Shown here piece after piece: positions 1-7,664 of a stretch of 49,679 nucleotides of DNA. Every line of letters begins with the position of its first letter. Position 1 is the first letter of the stretch. A model generated the notes under the pieces. It ran no database searches and was not told the DNA's origin. It saw nothing but the letters and a program-made list of their open reading frames with translations. The position numbers and the translations under genes are program-made. Source of the DNA: CAIKZJ01 sp964626015 (GTDB taxonomy: Bacteria; Bacteroidota; Ignavibacteria; Tepidaquicellales; Tepidaquicellaceae); NCBI GenBank assembly GCA_964626015.1, contig CAZVCC010000022.1, positions 1 through 49,679 on the forward strand, given 5' to 3'.

Positions 1-4
1 TTGG

Positions 5-50
5 GTGGTCAGTTTTCAGGCGAAAAAGTGGTCAGTTTTCAGGCGAAAAA
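5..50. repeat. Two tandem 23-bp repeats, possible IS21-family terminus
   Basis: A 23-bp unit beginning gtggtcagttttcaggcg occurs twice, perfectly, at 5-27 and 28-50. Multiple end repeats containing a tggtcagtttt-type core are typical of IS21-family (istA/istB) termini, and the sequence reaches CA at 53-54, which suits the TG...CA tips of that family. No istA or istB lies in the window, so the element body would have to be left of base 1. The family assignment rests on resemblance only. Confidence 0.5.
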
Positions 51-168
51 AACATGTTCATCACTAAACATATTGTCTTTGTCACTTATAACTGAACGAC
101 AAATTAGTTATGTCAGACTTTCACTGACTTGCACTTAAACGCTTCGTGACGCACCTTTCTCACCACCT

Positions 169-265
169 CACTTTCTCACTGCTCTTACCATCAGCCATGA
201 GCCATCAGCTGTTTAATACTCACTTTCTCACTGCTCTTACAACCAGCCATCAGCTGTTTAATACT
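169..265. repeat. Two-copy imperfect direct repeat of about 45-52 bp
   Basis: The word cactttctcactgctcttac at 169-188 recurs exactly at 221-240. In each copy it is followed by gccatcagctgtttaatact (201-220 and 246-265). The first copy has a short internal duplication of ccat/gagccat. A degenerate third start (actttctcac) follows at 266. Function unknown. Confidence 0.75.
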
Positions 266-589
266 AACTTTCTCACCATCTCACTTATTCACTGCTCTTC
301 CAAGTAACTTTTAATCATAATACACTTCTTTAAAATCTGTGTTAATCCGATTAATCTGTGCAATCAGTGTTCTTTTGCACACACTAGTTTTTCCCTTCCT
401 TTTATCCATGCTTGTAATTGGGGCTTCGAATTACCATTAAGAACAAACCAGCCGCGACGTAAACAACAGAGTCATTCTTGTATTTAATGATGAAGCAATT
501 CTTGAAATAATCGGCGGTTTGTTTTAATGATTGTACTAAAGAGTTTTTTCGCATACCGAAACTGCTTTTTTAGGATTAATTGTGAAAAG

Positions 590-635
590 CGTTCCAAGGT
601 GACGATTAAGAGCGAACACTTCGTGATTGGGAACG
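590..635. repeat. Hairpin with cgttcc / ggaacg arms
   Basis: The arms cgttccaa (590-597) and a ttgggaacg arm ending at 635 can pair around a loop of about 30 bp. A similar hairpin with the same outer arms is at 9542-9592, so this looks like a dispersed extragenic palindrome rather than a gene-specific terminator. It lies just beyond the 3' end of the minus-strand gene that stops at 659. Confidence 0.4.
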
Positions 636-658
636 ATGGGTTAAATCTTTTTATTATT

Positions 659-1210
659 TTACGAATATTTCGTTATTATTAAAACAGCAAAGGAAACAAC
701 AATCAGAATAATAGAAACGTAAAACAATATATTAGATTTTCCTTTTGCTTCTTCCAGGAGTTTAAGGTTTAAGATTTCTTCGTTTGTCTTGTAACCGTTT
801 TCAACAAAACTTTTTAGTTCGGGTGAGGCGTAGTATTCTTCTCTTGGATATTTATAGAGTAAGTTGTTTAGTTCTCTGACTTCATCTTTTGATTTCGAGT
901 CAATGAAGTCTGAAACAAAGTGAAACAAGATAAAATGTTCGCTTGGTTTCACAAAGATTAGATTCTTCTTTTCGAGATATTTACAAATGACAAAGAACTC
1001 TACAACTTTTTTACAGGAAGAACTTAATTCGTTAACTCGGATATTTTCGTTAATGCCTTTAGTTCTGATGTTGTAGATGACGGACTCGAAGTCAGCGCGG
1101 GAATTGATTTTAGGCATATCAAAATATTCAACCATGAAGGAAAGAATATCGTAAACTTTGCTGTCTAAGATTTTAGCGATGATCTTCTTTTGGAAATCTG
1201 TAATGTTCAT
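659..1210 (-). CDS. Hypothetical protein with C-terminal membrane anchor
   Basis: The product is 183 aa and I recognise no family. Residues 1 to about 155 are soluble, charged and mostly helical in character. Residues about 160-180 form one strongly hydrophobic segment (FYVSIILIVVSFAVLIITKY) at the extreme C-terminus. That predicts a tail-anchored protein with its bulk in the cytoplasm and no signal peptide. The ATG start at 1210 is the first Met and lies in AT-rich sequence without a Shine-Dalgarno. It is the last gene of the minus-strand accessory block, separated from the next gene upstream by 171 bp that contain a hairpin, so it may be transcribed alone. Existence as a gene is likely; function is unknown. 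Confidence 0.65.
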   Translation of the reverse strand: MNITDFQKKIIAKILDSKVYDILSFMVEYFDMPKINSRADFESVIYNIRTKGINENIRVNELSSSCKKVVEFFVICKYLEKKNLIFVKPSEHFILFHFVSDFIDSKSKDEVRELNNLLYKYPREEYYASPELKSFVENGYKTNEEILNLKLLEEAKGKSNILFYVSIILIVVSFAVLIITKYS

Positions 1211-1296
1211 AGTATTGTGTTTATTATTTTAAAATGTTTAATTACTATTTAATATATTTTAATTTAAACTGTTTACCGTTTTTATAATACCTTGTC

Positions 1297-1331
1297 ATCC
1301 CCGCTTCCCCGTAATGCTCTTGAGCGGGGAT
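1297..1331. repeat. 9-bp perfect hairpin, REP-like
   Basis: atccccgct (1297-1305) pairs with agcggggat (1323-1331) across a 17-bp loop, and a further cggggat follows at 1336-1342. There is no T-tract on either side, so it is a poor intrinsic terminator. The gtcatccccgc...gcggggat form resembles extragenic palindromes common in bacterial genomes. It sits just 3' of the minus-strand gene ending at 1382. Confidence 0.5.
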
Positions 1332-1381
1332 CAGTCGGGGATATTATCAAGGATCACTTCTCTTAAGTAACTGTAAAGAAC

Positions 1382-1609
1382 TTACTCCTTTTTGCTATTA
1401 TGAACAGCGTATTTCATTGCCTCCACAAGAGCAGGAAAAACTTCTTTGAAATGGTCTTGAAAAATCAAAACAGTATTTCGTTTTTCTTCTCCGTATTTTG
1501 CTTCATCAAGTGTAATTTTTAAATATACATCACCTTTTTGAGATTTTTTCACATCGAAGAAATACCATTTGAAATTGCATTCAACTTTTTTCGAATATTC
1601 TTTGAACAT
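1382..1609 (-). CDS. Short PUR-family (DUF3276-like) nucleic-acid-binding protein
   Basis: The product is 75 aa. The pattern YFFDVKKSQKGDVYLKITLDE (about residues 16-36), then basic residues and a C-terminal helix (FKEVFPALVEAMKYA), matches one PUR repeat as found in the Bacteroidota DUF3276 / PUR-alpha-like proteins, which bind single-stranded DNA or RNA. Family members are usually longer (roughly 100-130 aa), so this is a compact single-repeat version. The ATG at 1609 begins MFKEYSKKVE. It starts 40 bp downstream of the methyltransferase stop on the same strand and could be cotranscribed with it. The family call is from motif recall. Confidence 0.65.
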   Translation of the reverse strand: MFKEYSKKVECNFKWYFFDVKKSQKGDVYLKITLDEAKYGEEKRNTVLIFQDHFKEVFPALVEAMKYAVHNSKKE

Positions 1610-1648
1610 GATAATGCAAATAGTTTTTAAATTAATATTGTACCTATT

Positions 1649-3952
1649 TTAATTGTTGATTTCGATGTCTGTAAAGATTTGCTTCAAATCTACTTCATCA
1701 AAGGTTTTCTCAATGTGGTCATCGTAAAACTTTTTTAAGTCCTCTTTGTAGATATATTTCATTTTCTGTTCAAGATAAATCGGATGACCAATATATTGAC
1801 TTGTTTTTAAAATACCATTAAATTTATTCTCTCTTTTTCTCGGTAGAACTATGAATAAATTCTTGCTTATTGAATGATCTGCTTTTAAAAAGTTTGTAAA
1901 TCTGTCGAATGCGGAAGTAATAGAGGTTGATTCTTCAACTTCAAAAGCGTATCTGGGGTTATTAAATTTATCAAGCCAAACTAAATCTATTTGCATTATT
2001 TTATTCACTTCAGCTTTATTCATTCTATCAAATTCTTTTAATAGCAAATTAGGAATAGATATGTCAGAGAATTTAATATTTTTAAAACCGTCAGTAGCTT
2101 GTTCTTTCTTGCCAATGAAACTAGAGAATCCAAGATATTTACCAATAATATGGAGTCTATATATTACTTCAGAATGCGTTAATCCTTCTGAATCTATTCG
2201 TACAAGTTTACTTTTTACAACTTCATCAAAACTAAAACCAATTTGTTCGACATCATTTAAAACCCATTTACCGGTCTTTTTATGGTTGTGAGCAACTTCT
2301 TTCAATATTTCAGCTACATCTTTTTCGGCAATAGGGAATTTTTTGTTATCGCTGTACAATTCAAACAGTTCTTTATGTATTTGATCGATTGTCATAGACT
2401 TCTTTGACTTAAGCATACTCTGCAAATATAATTTTATCTCGTCTTTATGTTTGAAGTATTCTTTCTCGTAATCTTTTGATTGGTTTGCATCCTTGACGTA
2501 ATAAAGACCTGTATTCGATTCAAAAACGAAGAGGTTTGTATCCTCGAGGAAAGTATCGAGTTTTAAATATCCTTTTCGCTTAGCCTCATAAATCATTTTG
2601 TTATCAAGGAGTTTATCGAGTACTCGCTGATAGATCCGATCAATAGATGCTCCTCTTGTTTCAAGGCAGCTTCTTTCAATTTCGTTTAGAATATAATTTT
2701 TAACATCATCTGTTCTTTCAATTTTAGAATATTTAAAAGTTTTTTTGAAGTTTGCAATCCTTTGAGAGCAAAGTACATTTGAAGGGTTCTTTTTATAATG
2801 AATAGAGCTGTTATTTGTTGGTTGAAATGTACTTCCAAAAAACTCCATACCGTTTGATTCTGAACTATCAATTATTGTGTTCCAGAATTCAAGTTTCTTG
2901 TGTGCAAACACAAGACTCATCCAACCATCTTTTTTCAAAACTTTGCCCATAACCTCAAATGATTTTGAGAATAATTCTTCATAGTTCTCCTGTGATTTAT
3001 CTAAATCGCCGCCCTCAATTATTTCTTCTTCTCGTGTTTCTTTTGATATTTTAAAACCGAGCCATGCATTCCACATAGTGGATAAATCAAGATAAGCAAT
3101 GTTACCACCATAAGGCGGATCTGTGTAGATATAATCTATTGTGACAGGTTTTATGTGTTTATCTAAATTAAGAACTGTATCATTTATTACAATTAAATTT
3201 GATTTAACGTTAAAATCTTTTACTACATTATTCCATATTTCTTTTCCAGCAGAATAAAATTTAAAACGTTGTACAAAGTTATCCCAAACATGAATCTCTC
3301 GTAATTTTTTTGGTTTCCAATATCTATAAGTTCCAAAAATACTTGAACCGCCTCCTCCGACTTGCTTTCCATCTTTTTCACTTGGCATATATGTCCTATT
3401 TGCTTTAGCAAGACTTGCAGAAAAGACGAATAAAAATGCATCTTTTATACTTTTGTTCTTAATTCTCTTAATATTGTGAAGTATTAAGGAAAATGATAAT
3501 AATTGTCTTTTGGTAAATAATTCTTCAACAAACTTAAAATCAGCATCTAAAGGCATTTTAACATTCTTGGGATACCAATATTCAACTTTTATTTTATCTA
3601 CTTTGTTATCAGGTATTTTATAATAATTATCAATTGTTGACTTACAATTCTCTTCTAATATTCTAAATTGTTTGTACAACTCATTTAAATCAACTGTAAG
3701 GCAATTCTGTAATGTTATAAAACACGCCAATGGGTTTATATCCAGTATAATTACTTTTCTTCTTAAAGTTAATGCTTCTATCGCTGTTACACCCGTACCA
3801 CCATAAGGATCTAAAATCGTGTCTCCTTCATTCGAATAATGCTTAATATACTCTGAAACCACATTTGATGCTTGCTTTGTAAAATATGGATGGGATTTGT
3901 AATGCCAAGTAATTTCCTTCTTCGGTTTTATCGGGTGCTTAATAATTTCCAT
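1649..3952 (-). CDS. DNA methyltransferase fused to a putative PD-(D/E)xK-like nuclease domain
   Basis: The product is 767 aa. The SAM-binding motif I is DPYGGTG (residues 48-54), followed by an acidic strand end (LDIN, 70-73). The catalytic motif IV is TDPPY (277-281), as in amino-methyltransferases making N6-methyladenine or N4-methylcytosine. The roughly 220 residues between them probably hold target recognition (the X-I-TRD-IV order of the alpha class). Residues about 400-590 look like helical linker or winged-helix segments. The C-terminal part has IDLVW (655-659) followed by FEVEES (670-675), giving D656 and E671-x-E673, with a possible upstream acid at E596; this resembles a PD-(D/E)xK-type core. 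There is no separate restriction gene. It could be a one-protein restriction-modification enzyme, a solitary methylase with a DNA-binding tail, or part of a defence cluster with the protease upstream. Methylase confidence is high, nuclease moderate. Confidence 0.85.
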   Translation of the reverse strand: MEIIKHPIKPKKEITWHYKSHPYFTKQASNVVSEYIKHYSNEGDTILDPYGGTGVTAIEALTLRRKVIILDINPLACFITLQNCLTVDLNELYKQFRILEENCKSTIDNYYKIPDNKVDKIKVEYWYPKNVKMPLDADFKFVEELFTKRQLLSFSLILHNIKRIKNKSIKDAFLFVFSASLAKANRTYMPSEKDGKQVGGGGSSIFGTYRYWKPKKLREIHVWDNFVQRFKFYSAGKEIWNNVVKDFNVKSNLIVINDTVLNLDKHIKPVTIDYIYTDPPYGGNIAYLDLSTMWNAWLGFKISKETREEEIIEGGDLDKSQENYEELFSKSFEVMGKVLKKDGWMSLVFAHKKLEFWNTIIDSSESNGMEFFGSTFQPTNNSSIHYKKNPSNVLCSQRIANFKKTFKYSKIERTDDVKNYILNEIERSCLETRGASIDRIYQRVLDKLLDNKMIYEAKRKGYLKLDTFLEDTNLFVFESNTGLYYVKDANQSKDYEKEYFKHKDEIKLYLQSMLKSKKSMTIDQIHKELFELYSDNKKFPIAEKDVAEILKEVAHNHKKTGKWVLNDVEQIGFSFDEVVKSKLVRIDSEGLTHSEVIYRLHIIGKYLGFSSFIGKKEQATDGFKNIKFSDISIPNLLLKEFDRMNKAEVNKIMQIDLVWLDKFNNPRYAFEVEESTSITSAFDRFTNFLKADHSISKNLFIVLPRKRENKFNGILKTSQYIGHPIYLEQKMKYIYKEDLKKFYDDHIEKTFDEVDLKQIFTDIEINN

Positions 3953-4036
3953 TAATAATAAATATAAATTTATAATTAATCACAAATTAAGAAAATAGAA
4001 TTTATAAAGAAGTGGAAAATGTGAATAAAAGAAAAT

Positions 4037-4062
4037 GGCTACTAAACTGATGTGTAGTAGCC
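4037..4062 (-). terminator. Intrinsic terminator after the 65-aa gene
   Basis: On the minus strand ggctacta (4062-4055) and tagtagcc (4044-4037) form a perfect 8-bp stem with a 10-nt loop, followed by a T-rich run (attttctttta). It would end the transcript from the protease and 65-aa genes and separate it from the methyltransferase gene, which then needs its own promoter in the 84 bp before 3952. Confidence 0.6.
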
Positions 4063-4089
4063 AGATAATATTAATGTAAAAAGTTAATT

Positions 4090-4287
4090 CTAAGAAAAAC
4101 TAGTAAAATAATATTCCTCAAGTTCAAATGTTTCTGTATTTAATCTCGAATATTCATTTATATCATTATCAAAATTTGTATATTCACCATTTTTAGTTAA
4201 CTCCAAAAAATTTAATGCAACTATTAACTCTTGATTAACTTTAGAAACATCTATTTCCTTATTGTTTGAATTATTTAAGTTGTCCAT
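4090..4287 (-). CDS. Small acidic hypothetical protein (65 aa)
   Basis: The product is 65 aa, rich in Asn, Glu and Asp, with no Cys and no hydrophobic segment. A central helix-like stretch (VNQELIVALNFLELTK) is followed by an acidic, aromatic C-terminus (FELEEYYFTSFS). No family was recognised. It starts 17 bp after the stop of the Clp-fold protease gene on the same strand and is followed by a terminator-like hairpin, so these two genes probably form one transcript. Tight coupling with a protease suggests a partner, substrate or antitoxin-like role, but that is inference only. A composition typical of real small proteins and the clean operon position favour it being genuine. Confidence 0.5.
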   Translation of the reverse strand: MDNLNNSNNKEIDVSKVNQELIVALNFLELTKNGEYTNFDNDINEYSRLNTETFELEEYYFTSFS

Positions 4288-4304
4288 AAGATATATTTTA
4301 ATAA

Positions 4305-5474
4305 TTAAACAAATTTCTTGTTTATTTTGTTCTCAATATCATTTTTTAGACCCATTAAATCAATGACAAAACCACAAACACATTTGATCCGTGTATTTTC
4401 AGTTATTGATAATTTTTTCGTTTTTTTCATATTATCGTCGATTTTTTTGTCATTTTTAAATTTTCCATATACCTCATATCTATTTCCGCACTGAGGACAT
4501 TTAACTTCAACTTCTACAATATCAGGTACTTTTGGGGGAATAATTGGTAAAGTTTGAGATTGCGGAACAGCATTCCTAAATATTTTCTCATCTGCGGAAG
4601 CAAAAACTTTATACGTTGAAGTACTTTGGAATAATAATCTTAATATTGTATGTATTCTATTTACAATATCACATAATACTGGATTATCTTCTATTCTATG
4701 TATTTTGAGATATTCTTCTAATTCAGATCTTTTTAATGACCTTCCATGACTTCTATATTTATCATGTTTAACAAGTTCATCTGCAATAACTTCTGCCCTT
4801 TTAACTTTTGTGTCTTCATTAACAGGTTGTTTTTGAGTTTCAGTTATATTCCAATTTTTAAATTTATATTTAGGCAGCCACTCTTTAATTAAATCCTTTG
4901 CAAAATCTAAAGCATTATAAACACCTTTTATTTCCCCTGGACTAATTTGTGCGATCATTACAGCATCAAATGGATTCAATTTACCAAATTTATTTGCCTC
5001 TGAAATTTTTTCCTCAACCCACTTCTTATAATCATAAGCGGAGATAACACCTCTCCCTATTCTTATTTGCGCATCAACTGGTCCTAAACTTCCGGTTTCT
5101 GTCATATAAATTTCATTTCCTGATAAAACTAATATTGTACCTGCGCTTTTTGCTTCACCGCTTATTACAAATGAAATATTATCGAATTTATTATGCAAGC
5201 AATCTGCAATTTCTTCAACAGTTTCACCACTTCCACCTGGTGTTTCAATATAAAAATCTAATGTATTTGACTTAACATCCCTAAGCATATCATTAATAAT
5301 AAAGTAATCATCCATATTTATCGAAACATCTGGGATATTTTTGTTAATAGCAGCTGCATAAATATATAAATACGAATTTTTCTCTTTATTATACTTGACA
5401 ATAAGATTTTTTAATTCAGTTTCTAAGTCAACTGGACTTAATTTTTTGTTTATATATTCATATAATAAACTCAT
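4305..5474 (-). CDS. Clp-fold serine protease (SDH/SppA-like) with C-terminal zinc ribbon
   Basis: The product is 389 aa. Residues about 70-200 have the ClpP/crotonase fold signature of the SDH_sah group: FYIETPGG (74-81), the nucleophile elbow GEAKSAGT with Ser110, and SLGPVDAQI (129-137). SHGRS around His243 may supply the catalytic histidine. Residues about 320-370 form a zinc ribbon with CPQC (326-329) and CVC (365-367). There is no signal peptide or membrane segment, so it is cytoplasmic, unlike most SppA. Family members are poorly characterised. The ATG at 5474 is preceded by a hairpin (5489-5512) and no Shine-Dalgarno. It leads a cluster with a 65-aa protein and then a methyltransferase. 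Protease fold is confident; substrate unknown. Confidence 0.8.
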   Translation of the reverse strand: MSLLYEYINKKLSPVDLETELKNLIVKYNKEKNSYLYIYAAAINKNIPDVSINMDDYFIINDMLRDVKSNTLDFYIETPGGSGETVEEIADCLHNKFDNISFVISGEAKSAGTILVLSGNEIYMTETGSLGPVDAQIRIGRGVISAYDYKKWVEEKISEANKFGKLNPFDAVMIAQISPGEIKGVYNALDFAKDLIKEWLPKYKFKNWNITETQKQPVNEDTKVKRAEVIADELVKHDKYRSHGRSLKRSELEEYLKIHRIEDNPVLCDIVNRIHTILRLLFQSTSTYKVFASADEKIFRNAVPQSQTLPIIPPKVPDIVEVEVKCPQCGNRYEVYGKFKNDKKIDDNMKKTKKLSITENTRIKCVCGFVIDLMGLKNDIENKINKKFV

Positions 5475-5488
5475 ATTAATAATTTTAT

Positions 5489-5512
5489 ATCCCCCGGAGT
5501 GATCCGAGGGAT
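5489..5512. promoter_or_regulatory. Hairpin directly upstream of the protease start
   Basis: atcccccgga (5489-5498) and tccgagggat (5503-5512) form a 10-bp stem with one mismatch and a 4-nt loop. It lies 14 bp before the ATG of the minus-strand protease gene, so in that transcript it would sit in the 5' leader close to the initiation site. It could be a leader structure, an operator or a leftover repeat. Confidence 0.4.
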
Positions 5513-6188
5513 TGTTAGTTAAATAGTTAATTAATAATTTTTGCCGGTTAGGACTTTAGATCTGGTGATTGAGGCCGTACACAGAGCGGACGAGGGTTTT
5601 TGCACGCTCAGCTCTGAATCATCACTTTTGTGGACCATCTAATATTAGATTTTCTAATTCCTTCCTGCAATTTAAAATCACCTTCGAGTTATAACATATT
5701 AAAAGAACTTATGCCGAATATATCGCACATAATCTGAAGTTTTGGGACAGATTCTGCAGATATTCCAAAATTAAAGATATAGTATGTTGCACTGGAGTAT
5801 TAATTTATCGGTTGCTTAATCTTAAGTTTATAATAACTTGATTCCCCAAAGTAATTTTTATTTCTTTTACTCAATCGATAATTAAAAAATAACACAAACA
5901 AGGTGTATAAATTTAACTATGTTGAATTTAAAAGTCAATTAAAAAAAGAATAGTAGGGATTTGAATACCCCTTTCATCACTTGCATGAACTATTAATTGA
6001 ATGCAGATTAATAATTATTTTCGCACTTCAATTCTAATACATTAAAATCTTCCTAGTATCTTAAAAAAATACGTTGAAATATTTGCTTCTTTTTGATAAG
6101 TTACTTCATTATATCAATGCTTTCTTTGCATTTGAAAGGTTAATCCTGTGAAACATTGATTTAATAAAGTAAACTAAATTATTGCTAT
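5513..6188. other. Gene-free region between divergent genes
   Basis: This stretch of about 680 bp separates the minus-strand protease from the plus-strand 411-aa gene and must hold promoters for both. It has no coding frame I can defend. The part from 5540 to 5640 is less AT-rich and has nested pairing arms: gtgat (5565-5569) with atcac (5621-5625), and cagagc (5582-5587) with gctctg (5611-5616). The rest (5640-6188) is very AT-rich and featureless. Confidence 0.5.
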
Positions 6189-7424
6189 ATGTTTAACAAT
6201 CCTGATATACCCGTATTATTTGAGATAGATGAAATTGAGAATCATCTTAAATCATTATCAACAGCAAAACTTAAATTAGATTATTTAAAAGAACTTTATT
6301 TCGAATTTGTGGAAATATGTTATAATTTTTCAGACAGAAAACTACAAAATTATTTGGTAGGTAAGAACGCTGGCGAGAAATATTATCCGATTCCTTATTA
6401 CGCAAGTACAGATAAATACCAGACGCACATTTCAAGGTCAAAGTATATCAATTTATTAAGACAAATAGATCGAAATCTTCTCCCATTTGTAAGAACAGAA
6501 ATAAAAAAGCTTGACGAATCATTTGAAGAAGACCACAGCAAAATTATAAAAGACTATCCGGTTTTTAATTTTAATAAGGAAAAAATATTCGAGCATATAG
6601 ATACTTTAACGGTAGATAAATTAAGCTATATCAGTATGATATTAGAAAATATTAGAGATTATTATTTTGAAGAATATATACCACAAAGGAAAACAAAAGA
6701 TGATATAAATCTCATTCTTAATAGCGATGAGTTGTACAGTGAATTAAAAAAAATGTATATAACTTTCAGACGATATCCAGAAAGAATTTTTGAGAAAAAT
6801 ATTGTAGATACAAAAACTGATAATGATGAGCCGGATTTATTTAAAAAAGACAAATCTTTATGCGGGTTTGACCTTAAAGGTATAAAAGAGCATGCCAAAA
6901 AATTTAAAAATACAAATGAAGCTATATTATATTTGCTGAGAGTAAAAAAAGAAGCAATGCAGAATAGAGACCTAATTCCTGATAAAACTGCTAACAAATC
7001 CTTTTTTTCGCATCTTATCTATGAAATAGAGTTCTACAAGGAAAAGCAAAAGATGGAAAATGAAGCACTTTCCAAACAATCATTTGCGGAAACAAAATCC
7101 ACTGAAACTAATAAAGGTCCTATCCGCCTTCACTGGCAAAGCGATAATATACTTATTCCTTATCTCTTGGAAAGATTGTTTCAGGAAGGTTTTATTAACA
7201 ACAGTGATTTTGAATTAAGAAGAGATTTCATCGAACAGTCGTTCTATAAGAATAAAGGCGGTATCTTTTCCGCTAAAGAAGCGGGTAGTGCCGAGTCAAA
7301 CTATAAACTAAACACAGAAAATAAACCAAAGAATTCACATAAAGTTGATAGAGTTATTGATGATATTAAATCTAAAAGAAATGAATTAACCAAAAAGAAG
7401 ACTTCAAGCGTTAAGAAGAAGTAA
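6189..7424 (+). CDS. Hypothetical protein, weakly RteC-like
   Basis: The product is 411 aa, highly charged and predicted mostly alpha-helical, without signal peptide or membrane segments. Near residues 300-340 the pattern IRLHWQSDNILIPYLLERLF, then QEGFI, recalls the C-terminal segment of RteC-type and related Bacteroidota proteins (W-x-G/S-x4-L-x2-L-x3-L), a helix-rich region usually found near mobile elements. The similarity is faint. The C-terminus is a Lys/Ser-rich tail (KSKRNELTKKKTSSVKKK) that could bind nucleic acid. The ATG at 6189 is the first in frame and has no Shine-Dalgarno. It is followed by a terminator (7455-7472). The gene is real by length and codon pattern; its role is unknown, perhaps linked to accessory DNA. 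Confidence 0.7.
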   Translation: MFNNPDIPVLFEIDEIENHLKSLSTAKLKLDYLKELYFEFVEICYNFSDRKLQNYLVGKNAGEKYYPIPYYASTDKYQTHISRSKYINLLRQIDRNLLPFVRTEIKKLDESFEEDHSKIIKDYPVFNFNKEKIFEHIDTLTVDKLSYISMILENIRDYYFEEYIPQRKTKDDINLILNSDELYSELKKMYITFRRYPERIFEKNIVDTKTDNDEPDLFKKDKSLCGFDLKGIKEHAKKFKNTNEAILYLLRVKKEAMQNRDLIPDKTANKSFFSHLIYEIEFYKEKQKMENEALSKQSFAETKSTETNKGPIRLHWQSDNILIPYLLERLFQEGFINNSDFELRRDFIEQSFYKNKGGIFSAKEAGSAESNYKLNTENKPKNSHKVDRVIDDIKSKRNELTKKKTSSVKKK

Positions 7425-7454
7425 CACTGCTGTACCTCTCATCCCTCTGTCTAT

Positions 7455-7472
7455 AAGCCTTCAGGCTTTTTT
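7455..7472 (+). terminator. Short intrinsic terminator after the 411-aa gene
   Basis: aagcc (7455-7459), loop ttca, then ggctt (7464-7468) and a run of six T. The stem is short but the position 30 bp after the stop codon and the T-run support termination. Confidence 0.55.
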
Positions 7473-7664
7473 ACCTATTCCTTAAAATCATTGTCAATCA
7501 TTGTCAATCATGATTTCCATGATAGCCAATGGTATTACCGATTAATGCAATGTAATTTTGTATAGTGCAAATAAATAAATGTGTACTGCAAATTAAAATT
7601 GAAAATAATGAAAGCAAAAATCGAAAATGATAGAAAAAAGGGTTGGATAAAAATCATATTAAAT

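Larger units (their letters stand above)
51..658. other. Gene-free, repeat-rich intergenic stretch
   Basis: No convincing coding frame is seen. The stretch holds a two-copy repeat (169-265), the paired aatctgtg words (334-360), an inverted pair around aacaaacc / ggtttgtt (about 441-528) and a ggaacg-type hairpin (590-635). It looks like an accumulation of extragenic repeats between a mobile-element end and the first gene. Confidence 0.6.

Noticed and set aside
2061..2291. Plus-strand frame inside the methyltransferase gene
   Set aside because: It is antisense to a long gene with clear motifs and is a shadow frame. The same applies to the other overlapping frames inside lepA, ffh, mutS2, the hybrid kinase and the rest.
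5948..5985. Sequence resembling a tRNA T-arm (gggatttgaatacccc)
   Set aside because: The reverse strand gives ttcaaat but the flanking 53-61 G-C pair and the acceptor, D and anticodon arms are missing. It is a simple palindrome.
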